Origin: RYN-230 sp963834515
GTDB lineage: Bacteria > Actinomycetota > Actinomycetes > Streptosporangiales > Streptosporangiaceae
Assembly (NCBI GenBank): GCA_963834515.1
Contig: CAWICB010000007.1
Coordinates: forward strand, 682,001 to 746,000
Reading direction: 5' to 3'
DNA: 64,000 nucleotides
Positions within the stretch are counted from its first letter, which is position 1, and every line of letters starts with the position of its first letter. Positions 9,885-19,759 of this stretch are shown here, piece after piece. The notes beneath the pieces were generated by a model. That model saw nothing but the letters and a program-made list of their open reading frames with translations, was not told the DNA's origin and did no database searches. The translations under genes and the position numbers were made by a program.

Positions 9885-11152
9885 ATGAAACCTCACCGCA
9901 CCCGGTTCTTTGCTATCCCGGCCATAGCCGCAGCCGCGGCAATGGTCCTGGCCGCCTGCAGCAGCAGCGGAAACAGCAACGCATCAGGCGGCAGCAGCAG
10001 CAGTAGCAGCAGCAAGTCGCCGATCCTCATCGGCACGTCGCTGTCGCTGACTGGCGACTTCTCCGCCGACGGTCAGGCGTTCCAGCGTGGCTATCAGCTC
10101 TGGCAGGACTACGTGAACAGCCACGGCGGCCTGCTCGGCCGGCAGGTCAAGATGGTCTTCCTGAACGACCAGAGCAGCCCGACCACGGTGGCCACCAACT
10201 ACACCAAGCTGATCGCCTCGGACAAGGTCGCGCTGACGTTCGGGCCGTTCTCGACGCTGCTGACCGTGCCCGCGGCCAAGGTCGCGGCGCGCTACGGCTA
10301 CGCGTTCCCGGAGGGCGCGGGCGGCGGCCCGTCCGTGTACCGCTCGGCCTGCCCAACATCTTCAACCCGAGCCCGCCGGTCGCCGACCAGCTGGTGCCGT
10401 TCGCCGACTGGGTGGTCTCGCTGCCCGCCAGCGAGCGCCCCAAGACGGCCGCGTACCCGCAGGAGAACGACCCGTTCGCGGACCCGATGACCGAGACCGC
10501 GCAGGCCATCCTGCAGAAGGCCGGCATCAAGACGGTCTACTCCAAGGTCTTCCCGGCGGAGAACCCGGACTACAAGGCGGGCGCCGACGCGGTGGCCGCG
10601 ACCGGGGCGCAGATGGTGGTGCTGGGCACGGCCGACGTGCCGACGCTGGCCGCGTTCATGCAGGCGTTCGAGCAGCAGCACTACAACCCCAAGATCATGG
10701 CCGCCACGTCCGGGCCGGACCAGGGCGCGGCGTTCCTCAGCGCGGTCGGGGCCAAGAACGCCACCGGCATCATGGTGCCGGACGGCTGGTACGGCGGGAT
10801 CAAGAACCCGCTCAGTGAGGCCATGGTCAAGGCCTACATCGCCAAGTACGGCGGCAACGCGTCGGACATCAACGCCGACGTGGCCGAGGCCTACTCGGTC
10901 GGCGAGGTGGCCGCGGCCGCGGCCAAGGCGACTGGCGGCCTGGACAACTCGAAGATCACCCACTACCTGCACAGCGGCGTGACGCTGCAGACCGTGCAGG
11001 GCCCGGTGAAGTTCAACAGCGTCGGCGAGAACGTGGTGGCGCAGAAGTTCATCTTCCAGTGGCAGAGCCCGACCGCGTTCGTGCAGGTGCTGCCGGCCAG
11101 TGACCCGGCCTCAGTGAAGATCATGAACCCCAAGCCCAACTGGGGCAGCTGA
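9885..11152 (+). CDS. ABC transporter substrate-binding lipoprotein 1 (Leu/Ile/Val-binding type), frameshifted near 10340-10352
   Basis: Extracytoplasmic solute-binding lipoprotein of the hydrophobic amino acid (HAAT/LivJ) family, about 422 residues if repaired. A strong SD GGAAGGAGGA precedes ATG 9885. The signal peptide ends in the lipobox LAAC, followed by a Ser/Gly-rich linker and the Peripla_BP_6 domain starting ILIGTSLSLTGDFSADG. The first frame reads to GGGPSVYR and the second resumes at GLPNIFNPSPP. Length modulo 3 shows one missing base between 10340 and 10352. It is clearly paralogous to the next gene throughout. HAAT binders in catabolic operons often take aromatic acids or amides rather than amino acids. 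Confidence 0.87.
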
Positions 11153-11211
11153 GCCGCCGGTTAGCTGATGGTGCGGTGCGCGGAGCAGCACATGGCTGGC
11201 CAGGCCCAGGA

Positions 11212-11319
11212 TCGGCCCAAACGGGCCGAACTCCGGCCGGCGAGGGCATACGGTGCCGGTTGAACGCCATGCGCGCTCCGCGCACCGGGGCACCCCCACG
11301 GAACTGCCGGGTGCCCCGG
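11212..11319 (+). other. Two stem-loops between the paralogous binding-protein genes
   Basis: Stem 1: TCGGCCC (11212-11218) and GGGCCGA (11223-11229) with loop AAAC. Stem 2: an 11-bp perfect stem, CCGGGGCACCC (11285-11295) with GGGTGCCCCGG (11309-11319) and a 13-nt loop, 15 nt before the SD of the second gene. No U-run follows, so these look more like mRNA processing or stability elements than full terminators. They could set the ratio of the two binding proteins to the membrane components. Confidence 0.5.
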
Positions 11320-11345
11320 CATGGCCCCAGGAAGGGAGAAGCCTG

Positions 11346-12608
11346 ATGAGGCGCCACCGCGCCAGGTTCTTGCCGCTCGCTGCCGTCGGCGCGGTGACCG
11401 CGCTCGTCGTGGCCGCCTGCAGCAGCAGCAGTGCCAGCACCACGTCCAGCAGTGCCGCGCACCCGATCACGGTCGGCATCTCGCTGCCGCTGACCGGACA
11501 GTTCTCCGCCGACGGCATCGCGACCGAACACGGTTACCAGCTCTGGGCCAGCGACGTCAACACCAACGGCGGCCTGCTCGGCCGCCCGGTACGGCTCGAC
11601 ATCGTCAACGACAACAGCAACCCGGACACGGTGACCAAGAACTACACCACGCTGATCACACAGGATCACGTGGACCTCACGATGGCGCCGTTCTCCACCC
11701 TGCTGACCGTCAACGCCGCGCAAGTCACCAAGAAGTACCACTACGCGCTGGCCGCCGGGTCAGCGACCGGCACGCTGGTCTTCCAGCAGAACGACCCGTA
11801 CCTGTTCAGCGTGAGCGTGCCCGACGCGATCGAGATGACCCCGTTCGCCCAGTGGGTGACCTCGCTGCCGCCCGGCAAGCGGCCCACCACGGCGGGCTAC
11901 GCCATGGTCAACGACCCGTTCGCCGACCCGCCGGTCATAACGACCGCACAGCAGCTGTCGGAACACGGCATCAAGACCGTGTTCAACAACCAGAGCGACC
12001 CGGTAACCCCGAACGCGACCGACTCGAACCTGATTCCGGTGGCCAACAAGCTGGCGGCCAAGAACCCGCAGCTCGTGGTGCTCGGCACGGTGGACGTGCC
12101 GAGCCTGCTCGAGTTCGTGAAGGCGTTCGAGGCCAGGAACTTCAACCCGCAGATCATCATCGCCACGTCCGGCCCGGACCAGGGCGAGGAGTTCCTGCAC
12201 CACATCGGCCCGGCCAACGCGGAGGGGATCATGGTGCCGGACGGCTGGTACGGCGGTGAGCCGAACGCGCTCAGCCACGTCATGGTGCAGGACTACATCG
12301 CCAAGTTCGGCGGCACCACGTCGGACATCAACGCCGACGTGGCCGAGGCCTACTCGGCCGGCGAGACGCTGGCCGACGCGGTCACCGCCACCCGCAGCAC
12401 CCAGGGCAGCACGCTCGCCGCCTACCTGCACAGCCACACGGTGCAGACGGTGCAGGGCCCGGCGCAGTTCGACATGCAGGGCAAGAACATCCGGGCTCTC
12501 GGCCAGGCATTCATCTTCCAGTGGCAGAACAGCCAGTTCCTCCAGGTGCTGCCTGCCGGGTCCGGGTCGGCCATCGAGGTGAACCGGCCGCACTGGCAGG
12601 GCGGCTGA
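11346..12608 (+). CDS. ABC transporter substrate-binding lipoprotein 2 (Leu/Ile/Val-binding type)
   Basis: 420-residue intact paralogue of the preceding gene. The signal peptide MRRHRARFLPLAAVGAV ends in lipobox VAAC, then a Ser/Thr linker, then a Peripla_BP_6 domain (ITVGISLPLTGQFSADG). Shared blocks with its neighbour include LTFGPFSTLL/LTMAPFSTLL, MVPDGWYGG and the SDINADVAEAYS motif. It presumably delivers a related substrate to the same permease. SD GGAAGGGAG lies before ATG 11346. If the first copy really is broken, this copy would still support transport. Confidence 0.92.
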   Translation: MRRHRARFLPLAAVGAVTALVVAACSSSSASTTSSSAAHPITVGISLPLTGQFSADGIATEHGYQLWASDVNTNGGLLGRPVRLDIVNDNSNPDTVTKNYTTLITQDHVDLTMAPFSTLLTVNAAQVTKKYHYALAAGSATGTLVFQQNDPYLFSVSVPDAIEMTPFAQWVTSLPPGKRPTTAGYAMVNDPFADPPVITTAQQLSEHGIKTVFNNQSDPVTPNATDSNLIPVANKLAAKNPQLVVLGTVDVPSLLEFVKAFEARNFNPQIIIATSGPDQGEEFLHHIGPANAEGIMVPDGWYGGEPNALSHVMVQDYIAKFGGTTSDINADVAEAYSAGETLADAVTATRSTQGSTLAAYLHSHTVQTVQGPAQFDMQGKNIRALGQAFIFQWQNSQFLQVLPAGSGSAIEVNRPHWQGG

Positions 12609-12675
12609 TCCAGCGGGCGCGCTGCGGACGCGGCCCGTACCAACGAGTTAGCAGGATGAAGGGCATGAACCAGGA

Positions 12676-13560
12676 ATGGGACGCGAACTCACCGAAGCCA
12701 TCGTCGACGGCGTTCTCGGCGGCGGTGTCTACGCGCTGATGGCGGTCGGGCTGACGCTGATCTTCGGTGTGCTCGACATCATCAACATTGCCCAGGGCAT
12801 CCTGGTCGTGCTCGGCGCGTACCTCAGCTACGTGCTGTCGGTGCACCTGCACATCGACCTGTTTGTCGGCCTGCTGGTGACCGTCCCGGCGATGTTCCTC
12901 GTCGGGGTCGCGATCCAGTGGGCCTTCATCAGGCCGCTGCGCGGCCGGGAGCGCACCTCCATGTCGCTGCTGGCCACGTACGCGGTAGCGATCATCATCG
13001 AGGGCGTGCTGTACCTGATCTTCGGGGCCAACGTCGAAAACCTGAACGCGTCGTACGTCACCCAGGGACCGGAGATCTTCGGCTTCTACCTGGACTACAT
13101 CTATATCTACGGGTTCCTGCTGGCCGTGCTGCTGGTGGCCGGGATCTACTTCATGCTGTACCGGACCCAGTTCGGCCGGACCATCCGGGCCACCATGCAG
13201 GACCAGACCGCGGCCCGGATCGTCGGCATCAACGTGAACCGGGTGCAGATGCTCACGTTCGGCGTCGGCGTGGCCGTCACCGCGGTGGGCGGCATGGTGT
13301 TCGGCGCGACCGGCGGCGGCTTCAACCCCAACACCGGGTACGACCTGATCTCCCGGCTGCTGGCCATCATCATCCTGGGCGGCATGGGCAGCATCGCCGG
13401 GGCCATGCTGGCCGCCATCTTCATGATCACGCTGGAGGCGGTAGTGGACGTCCTCTGGTCGCCGAGCTGGTCGGTGGTGGTGTTCTACGGCGCGCTGGTG
13501 CTGGTGCTGGCGTTCCGGCCGCAGGGCCTGCTCGGCCGGAAGGCGGCGAGGGCGCAATGA
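12676..13560 (+). CDS. Branched-chain amino acid-type ABC transporter permease LivH-like
   Basis: 294-residue integral membrane permease of the HAAT family with about eight hydrophobic helices. It opens with GREL-TEAIVDGVLGGGVYALMA and the family hallmark LTLIFGVLDIINIAQG. The EAA-like cytoplasmic loop reads RTQFGRTIRATMQDQTAARIVGIN. It partners the LivM-like protein to form the transport channel. Start ATG 12676 follows CCAGGA; other ATGs at 12656 and 12665 are out of frame or lack support. The 3' end overlaps the next gene by the ATGA arrangement. Confidence 0.92.
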   Translation: MGRELTEAIVDGVLGGGVYALMAVGLTLIFGVLDIINIAQGILVVLGAYLSYVLSVHLHIDLFVGLLVTVPAMFLVGVAIQWAFIRPLRGRERTSMSLLATYAVAIIIEGVLYLIFGANVENLNASYVTQGPEIFGFYLDYIYIYGFLLAVLLVAGIYFMLYRTQFGRTIRATMQDQTAARIVGINVNRVQMLTFGVGVAVTAVGGMVFGATGGGFNPNTGYDLISRLLAIIILGGMGSIAGAMLAAIFMITLEAVVDVLWSPSWSVVVFYGALVLVLAFRPQGLLGRKAARAQ

Positions 13561-14669
13561 GCACGGATTCCCCGGCCGGGACGAGCCTGATGAAACCCGG
13601 TCTGCGCCCGGCGCCCGGCGCCCGGCGCGGCCCGCTGCTCCGGCTGGGCGGCCTGGCCGTCCTGCTGGTCCTGGCGGTGATCTTCCCGCTGGTGATCACG
13701 AACGCGCTGGACACCCAGTTCGCCGTGGACACCATGATCTTCGTGGCCGCGGTGGTGGCGTGGAACCTGTTCTCCGGGTTCTCCGGCTACATCTCGCTGG
13801 GCCACGCGGTGTTCTTCGGCACCGGCGCCTACACGGTCGGGCTGCTGACCACGCACTGGAAGGTGGTCGGCGGCACCATTTTCGCCCTGCTGCCGCTGGG
13901 CGGGCTGGTGGCGGCGGTGGTCGCGGTGCCGTTCGGGCTGATCGCGCTGCGGGTGCGGCGGCACACGTTCGTGGTGGTCACCATCGCGATCTTCTTCATC
14001 TTCCAGCTGATGGCCTATAACTTCTCCTTCACCGGCGGCAACCAGGGCGTCAGCACGCCGTTCTTCCTGTGGACGGCGGCCAGCTACAACAACCCGTTCT
14101 ACTACGTGGGGCTGATCCTCGCGGTCGGCGCGATCGTGCTGGCCTGGCTGATCCGGAACTCCCGGTTCGGCCTGCAGCTGCTGGCCATCCGGGACGACGA
14201 GGACCGGGCCCGCGGGCTCGGCGTGCGCACCATGCGGGTCAAGCTCACCGCGTTCGTGATCTCCGGGTTTATCACCGGCATGGTCGGCGGCCTGTGGTGG
14301 TTCTTCATCGGCCAGGCCCTCCCGGAGACCGCGTTCGACCCGACGTTCGACCTGTCCGTGGCGCTGATGGCGTTCCTCGGTGGGTTCGGCACGCTGTCCG
14401 GGCCGGTGCTCGGCGCGCTCATCCTGGAGCCGCTGCAGCAGTGGGACGCGATCACGTTCACCAACGGCTACTTCGCCGAGATCGCGCTGGGCGCGATCTT
14501 CCTGGCCGTCATCCTGTTCCTGCCGCGCGGCATCATCCCGACCGGGAAAGAGCTGCTGACCCGGTGGCAGGCGATCCGGGCCCGGCGCCGCGAGCCCGCC
14601 CCGGACGGCGCCCCGCCCGCCAGTGGCGCCGCCGTGCAAAGCACGCCGAAAACCGGGAGTGTCCGATGA
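13557..14669 (+). CDS. Branched-chain amino acid-type ABC transporter permease LivM-like
   Basis: 370-residue membrane permease. A short charged N-terminus precedes about nine hydrophobic helices. The family signature FSGYISLGHAVFFGTGAY appears near residues 70-90 and the cytoplasmic EAA loop reads RNSRFGLQLLAIRDDEDRA. A charged C-terminal tail (ARRREPAPDG) is cytosolic. It overlaps the LivH stop and the LivG start by four bases each (ATGA), so the transporter genes are translationally coupled. Confidence 0.92.
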   Translation: MSTDSPAGTSLMKPGLRPAPGARRGPLLRLGGLAVLLVLAVIFPLVITNALDTQFAVDTMIFVAAVVAWNLFSGFSGYISLGHAVFFGTGAYTVGLLTTHWKVVGGTIFALLPLGGLVAAVVAVPFGLIALRVRRHTFVVVTIAIFFIFQLMAYNFSFTGGNQGVSTPFFLWTAASYNNPFYYVGLILAVGAIVLAWLIRNSRFGLQLLAIRDDEDRARGLGVRTMRVKLTAFVISGFITGMVGGLWWFFIGQALPETAFDPTFDLSVALMAFLGGFGTLSGPVLGALILEPLQQWDAITFTNGYFAEIALGAIFLAVILFLPRGIIPTGKELLTRWQAIRARRREPAPDGAPPASGAAVQSTPKTGSVR

Positions 14670-15445
14670 CCGCGCTGCTGCGCACCGATGCGCTGTCCAA
14701 GTCGTTCGGTGGCGTCCAGGCGCTCGACGGTGCCACCATCGAGGTGGAAGAAGGTACCATCGCCGGCCTGATCGGCCCCAACGGCTCGGGCAAGACCACG
14801 CTGTTCAATGTGATCACCGGCTACGAGCACGTCGACCACGGCCATGTCTACCTGGGCGATAAGGAGATCACCAACGCCGCACCAGACAAGGTGTTCGGGG
14901 CTGGCATCGGCCGCACGTTCCAGCTCACCCGGGTGTTCTCCCGGCTCACCGTGATGGAGAACATGATCGTCGCGGCGCAGCACCACGAGCAGCAGCACGG
15001 CCTGCTGCGCAACCCGTTCGCCCGCGCGGGCGGCCCGGCCACCCGGCGCCGGGCCATGGAACTGCTCGAGTTCACCGGCATCGCCCACCACTCGGGGGCG
15101 CTGGCCGAGACGCTCTCCTACGGCCAGCGCAAGCTGCTCGAGCTGTCCTACGTGCTGATGGCCAGCCCGTCGCTCGTGCTGCTCGACGAGCCGGCCGGCG
15201 GGGTCAACCCGACCCTGATCACCATGATCGCGGACCGGATCCGGCAGCTCAACGAGCAGGGCACCACGTTCCTCATCGTGGAGCACAACATGGACTTCGT
15301 GATGGGACTGTGCGACAACGTCACCGTCCTGGACTACGGGACCGCGGTGGTCTCCGGGCCGCCCAGCGTGGTCCGCACCGACCCCCGGGTACTCGACGCC
15401 TATCTCGGCACTGCGGAGGACGACGATGACATCCCGGTCGGCTGA
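14666..15445 (+). CDS. ABC transporter ATP-binding protein LivG-like
   Basis: 259-residue ATPase of the HAAT transporter. Walker A GPNGSGKT at 37-44, Q-loop in FQLTRVFSRLTVMEN, ABC signature LSYGQRKLLEL, Walker B LVLLDEPAGGV and the H-loop VEHNMDFVM. The signature is LSYGQ rather than LSGGQ, which is usual for LivG. It overlaps the permease stop by four bases and the LivF start by twenty. It energises uptake of the unknown substrate. Confidence 0.93.
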   Translation: MTALLRTDALSKSFGGVQALDGATIEVEEGTIAGLIGPNGSGKTTLFNVITGYEHVDHGHVYLGDKEITNAAPDKVFGAGIGRTFQLTRVFSRLTVMENMIVAAQHHEQQHGLLRNPFARAGGPATRRRAMELLEFTGIAHHSGALAETLSYGQRKLLELSYVLMASPSLVLLDEPAGGVNPTLITMIADRIRQLNEQGTTFLIVEHNMDFVMGLCDNVTVLDYGTAVVSGPPSVVRTDPRVLDAYLGTAEDDDDIPVG

Positions 15446-16283
15446 CGGCACCTCGCCCGCCCTGGTCATCCAGGACGTGGTGGCCGGCTACGGCGGCGGT
15501 GACGTGCTGCACGGGGTGAGCATGCAAGTGGCCGAGCGCGGCATCACGTGCGTGGTGGGCCCCAACGGGGCGGGCAAGTCGACCCTGCTCGGCAGCATCT
15601 GCGGGCTGCTCAGGCCGCGGCTCGGCCAGGTCACCCTGCGCGGCGAGCGGCTGTCCGGCCGGTCCCCGCGCCAGGTGCTGGACATGGGCGTGGTGCTGGT
15701 GCCACAGAACCACAGCCTGTTCCGCGAGATGACGGTGCGGGAGAACATCATGCTCGGCGGCTACATCCTGCGTGAGCGCGGGCTGGCCGACCGCCGGCTG
15801 GCCGCCGTGCTGGAGATGTTCCCCCAGGTGACCGAGTGGCTGGGCAAGAAGGCGGGCAGCCTGTCCGGCGGCCAGCAGCGGCTGGTCGAGTTCGCCCGCA
15901 GCCTGATGCTCGACCCCAGCCTGGTCATCCTGGACGAGCCGTCCATGGGGCTGTCCCCGAAGGTGCTCAAGTCGGTCTTCGACGCGGTCCGGATGATGAA
16001 CGCGCAGGGCAAGACCATCCTGCTGGTGGAGCAGAACGCGCGGGCCGGGCTGCGGCTGTCCACCCACGGCGTGGTGCTGGAGAACGGCCGGGTCCGGCTG
16101 TCCGGCACCGGCCACGAGGTGCTGAACCACCCGGAGATCGGCGCGCTGTACCTGGGCGGCGCGGTGTCCGATACCCAGACCCCGGAGGCCAAGGCGGCCG
16201 AGGCACGGGCCGCCGAGCCGGACTCGCCGTCCGCCGCGAACGGCTCGGCATCAAACGGCACAGCGCCGGGAGCCGCCCGTTGA
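15426..16283 (+). CDS. ABC transporter ATP-binding protein LivF-like
   Basis: 285-residue second ATPase of the HAAT transporter. Walker A GPNGAGKS at 45-52, Q-loop VPQNHSLFREMTVREN, signature LSGGQQRLVEF, Walker B LVILDEPSMGL and H-loop VEQNARAGL. After the ABC domain there is an Ala/Glu-rich tail of about 40 residues (roughly 246-285) that is likely disordered. Start ATG 15426 lies inside the LivG coding end. The stop overlaps the TTG start of the amidohydrolase. Confidence 0.92.
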   Translation: MTSRSADGTSPALVIQDVVAGYGGGDVLHGVSMQVAERGITCVVGPNGAGKSTLLGSICGLLRPRLGQVTLRGERLSGRSPRQVLDMGVVLVPQNHSLFREMTVRENIMLGGYILRERGLADRRLAAVLEMFPQVTEWLGKKAGSLSGGQQRLVEFARSLMLDPSLVILDEPSMGLSPKVLKSVFDAVRMMNAQGKTILLVEQNARAGLRLSTHGVVLENGRVRLSGTGHEVLNHPEIGALYLGGAVSDTQTPEAKAAEARAAEPDSPSAANGSASNGTAPGAAR

Positions 16284-17263
16284 TCGTCGACGCGCACCGG
16301 CACGTCATCGTCCCGGAGATGACGGCCCGGACCGTGCCGGAGGCGTGGCGGCCGGCGCTGCGGTCCGTGGGCGGGCGGACCGTGCTCGGCTTCCGCGGCC
16401 GGGACATCAACTCGGTGACCGGCGAGTTCAGCGACATCGACGTCATCCTGGCCGGGGCCGCCGCGGCCGGCGTGAGCCACCTGCTGCTGTCGCCGTGGAT
16501 CAACCTGGTGCCGGTGGACGCCCCCCTCGCCGAGGCCCAGCTGGTCGGCCAGCTGCAGAACGAGGCGCTGGCCCGGCTGGTGGCAGCGCACCCGCAGCTC
16601 AGCGCGGTCGGCGTGGTGCCGCTGCAGGACCCGGGCCGGGCCGCCCGGGAGCTGGCCGGGCTGGCCGGCGCGGGCCTGGCCGGGGTGGAGATCCCGTCCA
16701 GCGTGGCCGGCCGGTACCTGGGCGACGACTTCTTCCTGCCGTTCTGGGAGGCGGCGGCCGGCACCGGCGCGCTGGTCTTCATCCACCCGACCACCCGCGG
16801 CTTCGGGATCGGGGCCCTGGACGGCTATTACCTGTGGAACTCGGTCGGGAACCCGCTGGAGACCGCGGTGACCGCGGCGCACATCGCGGTGGCCGGGGTG
16901 CTCGAGCGCTTCCCCGGGCTGCGCGTGCTGCTCGCCCACGGCGGCGGCGCGCTGCCGGTGCTCCGCGGCCGGCTGCGCCGGGCCTACGCGGTCCGGCCCG
17001 AGGCGGCCGCGCGGACCGCGCACGGCCCGGACTGGTCGCTGCGCCGGTTCTACTACGACAGCGTCACCCATGATGCCGCGCTGCTCGCCGACCTGGTCGG
17101 CTACGCCGGGCCGGGGCAGGTCCTGCTCGGCTCGGACCAGCCGTTCGACATGGGCACCGAGGACGGCGTGGCGGAGGTCCGCTCGCTCGGCCTGGGCTCC
17201 GGCGAGGACCTGATCCTGGGCGGCAACGCCGGCCGGCTGCTGGCCGCGGCGGCCCATGCCTGA
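16280..17263 (+). CDS. Amidohydrolase 2 family metal-dependent hydrolase/decarboxylase (ACMSD-like)
   Basis: 327-residue TIM-barrel enzyme. The metal motif HRH follows strand 1 (VDAHRHVIVPE), later ligand histidines are in FIHPTTRG and LLAHGGGALP, and the conserved Asp is in LLGSDQPFDMG. This is the pattern of the ACMSD/gamma-resorcylate decarboxylase branch, whose members remove CO2 from aromatic or muconic acids or hydrolyse C-C bonds. Start TTG 16280 (TTGA overlap with the LivF stop, GGGAG SD upstream) is preferred because the HxH motif is only four residues in. The precise reaction is not known. Its end overlaps the ThDP enzyme ATG. Confidence 0.82.
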   Translation: MIVDAHRHVIVPEMTARTVPEAWRPALRSVGGRTVLGFRGRDINSVTGEFSDIDVILAGAAAAGVSHLLLSPWINLVPVDAPLAEAQLVGQLQNEALARLVAAHPQLSAVGVVPLQDPGRAARELAGLAGAGLAGVEIPSSVAGRYLGDDFFLPFWEAAAGTGALVFIHPTTRGFGIGALDGYYLWNSVGNPLETAVTAAHIAVAGVLERFPGLRVLLAHGGGALPVLRGRLRRAYAVRPEAAARTAHGPDWSLRRFYYDSVTHDAALLADLVGYAGPGQVLLGSDQPFDMGTEDGVAEVRSLGLGSGEDLILGGNAGRLLAAAAHA

Positions 17264-18985
17264 GTTTCCCCACGCGGGCGCGCTGCTCGCCGCGCTGCTG
17301 GCCGAGCACGGCGTGCGGCACGTGTTCGGGGTGCCGGGCGGCCAGACGCTGGCGCTGTACGACGGCCTGCTGGACCAGCCCGGGCTGGCTCACGTGCTGA
17401 CCCGGGACGAACGCTCGGTCGCCTACGCGGCCGACGGGTACGCCCGGGTGACCGGCCGGGCCGGCGTGTGCGACGCCACGGTGGGGCCGGGAGCGGCCAA
17501 GCTGCCGTCCGGCCTGAGCGAATCGCTGGGCGCGTCGGTGCCGGTCGTGGCGCTGGTCAGCGACCTGCCCGCGCGGCTCGCCCCGCACCGCTACCGCGGC
17601 GCCGCGTCCCAGGCCCTGGACCAGGCCGCGCTGCTCGCCCCGGTCACCAAGTGGCAGGCCACGGTGCCCACCGCGGCGGTGCTGCCGGCCCTGGTCCGGC
17701 AGGCGTTCCGCGAGGCGACCAGCGGCCGGCCGGGCCGGCCGTGCTGTTCCTGCCCCAGGACGTGCTGGACGGCCCGGTCCCCGGCGCCGTCACGGCCGGC
17801 CTGGCCGGCAGCGCCAGGTTCGGCCGGTTCCCGCCGTTCCGGCCCGCCCCGGAGCAGGCCGACCTGGCCGCGGCGGCGGCCGTGCTGCGGGCCGCGCACC
17901 GGCCGTTCATCCTGGCCGGCGGGGGAGTCCAGCTGTCCGCGGCCGGGACCGCGCTCACCGCGCTGGCCGAGCGGGCCGGCGCGGCGGTGGGCACCACCCT
18001 GTCCGGGAAAGGGGCCATCGCCGAGGACCACCCACTGGCCGTGGGCGTGACCGGGTCGATGGGCACCACCGCGGCCGCGGCCGCGCTCAGCGAGGCCGAC
18101 GTGGTGCTGCTGGCGGGCTGCAAGGCGGGCAGCGGGGCTACCTCGGGCTGGACGCTGCCCCGGGCCGATCAGGCGGTGCTGCAGCTCGACCTCGACCCGG
18201 CCGAGCTGGGCCGGGCCGTCCCGCTGCGCGCCGCGCTGCTCGGTGACGCCCAGGCTGGGCTGGCCGCGCTGGCCGCCGCGCTTGACGCGGACGGCCCGGC
18301 CGAGCCGGACCGGTCCGGGTGGCGGGCCCGGCTGGCCGGCCTGACCGCGGCCTGGCGCGCCACCCGCGACACCGAGCGGGCCAGCGGCCAGGTACCGATC
18401 GCGCCGCAGCGGGTGCTGGCCGCCCTGGAGACCGCGCTCGGCCCGGAGGACGTGCTGATCTGCGACGCCAGCCTGGCCAGCGGCTGGGGCGGGGTGTACC
18501 TGGAGCAGCGCCGCCCGGGCCGCCGGGTGCTGTGCCCGCGCGGCCAGGCCGGCCTGGGCTACGCGCTGCCCGCGGCCATCGGCGTGGCCACCGCCACCCG
18601 GCACCGCACGGTGGTGCTGACCGGCGACGGGGCCCTGGGCTACGCGGTTGGCGAGCTGGCCACGGTGGCCGAGCTCGGCCTGCCGGTGACGGTGATCGTG
18701 CTGAACAACCGGTCGCTGGGCTGGATCCGCTGGTATCGGCGGATCACGTTCGGCCGCGGCTGGGAGGACGACGACTTCGGCGACGTGGCGTTCAGTGACG
18801 TGGCCCGTGGTTTCGGCCTGCACGCGGCGCGGGTCAGCGAGCCCGGCCAGCTGGCCGGTGCGCTGCGCGGCGCGCTGGCCGGGCCGCCCGCCCTGCTGGA
18901 CGTGATCACCGACACGTGGCAGACCCCGATCACGGCGCACCGCCGCGCCGTCGAAACAGCTGACCAGGCTGGATATGGAGGCTGA
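17256..18985 (+). CDS. Thiamine diphosphate-dependent enzyme (acetolactate synthase/benzoylformate decarboxylase-like), frameshifted near 17729-17736
   Basis: About 576 residues if repaired. The N-terminal Pyr domain has the catalytic Glu52 in RDERSVAYAADGYAR. A central Rossmann-like domain follows, and the C-terminal PP domain has the Mg/ThDP motif GDGALGYA with the closing Asn pair VLNN. The family decarboxylates or ligates 2-keto acids. The first frame reads to ATSGRPG and the second resumes at GPAVLFLPQDVLDGP; length modulo 3 indicates one missing base in the CCGGGCCGG run at 17729-17736. It overlaps the amidohydrolase by eight bases. Substrate unknown; it is not obviously IlvB because no small subunit is nearby. 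Confidence 0.85.
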
Positions 18986-18991
18986 GGCCTG

Positions 18992-19759
18992 ATGCCCCGT
19001 CACCCCGACCGGCAGATCGAGCGGATGTCCCAGCCGGACGTGGCCCGGCTGCTCGCCGCCAGCGGGGTGGCCGTGGTGGCCACCGGCAGCGTGGAACAGC
19101 ACGGCGGCCACCTGCCGCTGGGCACCGACGCGTTCGCCGCGCTGTCCGTGGCCGAGCGGGTGGCCGAGCGGCTGGGCACCGTGGTCGCCTCGCTCGGCCC
19201 GGTCGGCGTGGCGCACTACCACCTGTCCTGGCCGGGCACGCTGTCGCTGCGGCCCGCGACCATGGCCGCTGTGCTGGTCAACGTCTGCGCCGGGCTGGGC
19301 GCGGCGGGCGCCCGCCGGATCGTGGTGGTGAACTGGCACGAGGGCAACTCGGCCACGCTGCGGCTGGGCGCCGACGAGGCGCAGCGGCGGCACGGCGTGC
19401 AGGTGGTGATCGCGGAGGCGCACGTGATCACGCACACCAGCTTCCCGGACGAGATGGAATTCACCCATGCCGGGTCGATGGAAACGGCCGCCGTGCTGGC
19501 CTACGAGCCGGGCCTGGTACACCTGGACCGGGCGACCGAGCCGACCGAGCGCGCCGCGGGCGAGGCCGCACACGGGCTGTTCCGGCGGCCCGACGTCTAC
19601 CCGGTGCTGCGTGACTTCCACCAGGTGGCGCAGACCGGCTGGTACGGCCGTCCGGAGCGGGCCGGGGCGGCCCGGGCCGAGGAGATCGCCGAGGCGGTGG
19701 CCGATCACGTGGTGGCCCGGGCCCGGGAGATCTGGGCCGCGCTGGGGGAGGACGCATGA
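18992..19759 (+). CDS. Creatininase family amidohydrolase
   Basis: 255-residue protein with the creatininase signature: GSVEQHGGHLPLGTDAFAA near residues 30-50 (metal ligands Glu and His, then Asp), NWHEGNSATL, and HAGSMETAAVLAYEPG (Glu ligand). Members hydrolyse cyclic amides such as creatinine, or formamides in riboflavin and mycofactocin pathways. Here the operon context suggests opening of a ring amide or lactam in catabolism. Six bases separate it from the ThDP gene, with a GGAGGCTGAGG leader. Stop and next start overlap (ATGA). Confidence 0.85.
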   Translation: MPRHPDRQIERMSQPDVARLLAASGVAVVATGSVEQHGGHLPLGTDAFAALSVAERVAERLGTVVASLGPVGVAHYHLSWPGTLSLRPATMAAVLVNVCAGLGAAGARRIVVVNWHEGNSATLRLGADEAQRRHGVQVVIAEAHVITHTSFPDEMEFTHAGSMETAAVLAYEPGLVHLDRATEPTERAAGEAAHGLFRRPDVYPVLRDFHQVAQTGWYGRPERAGAARAEEIAEAVADHVVARAREIWAALGEDA

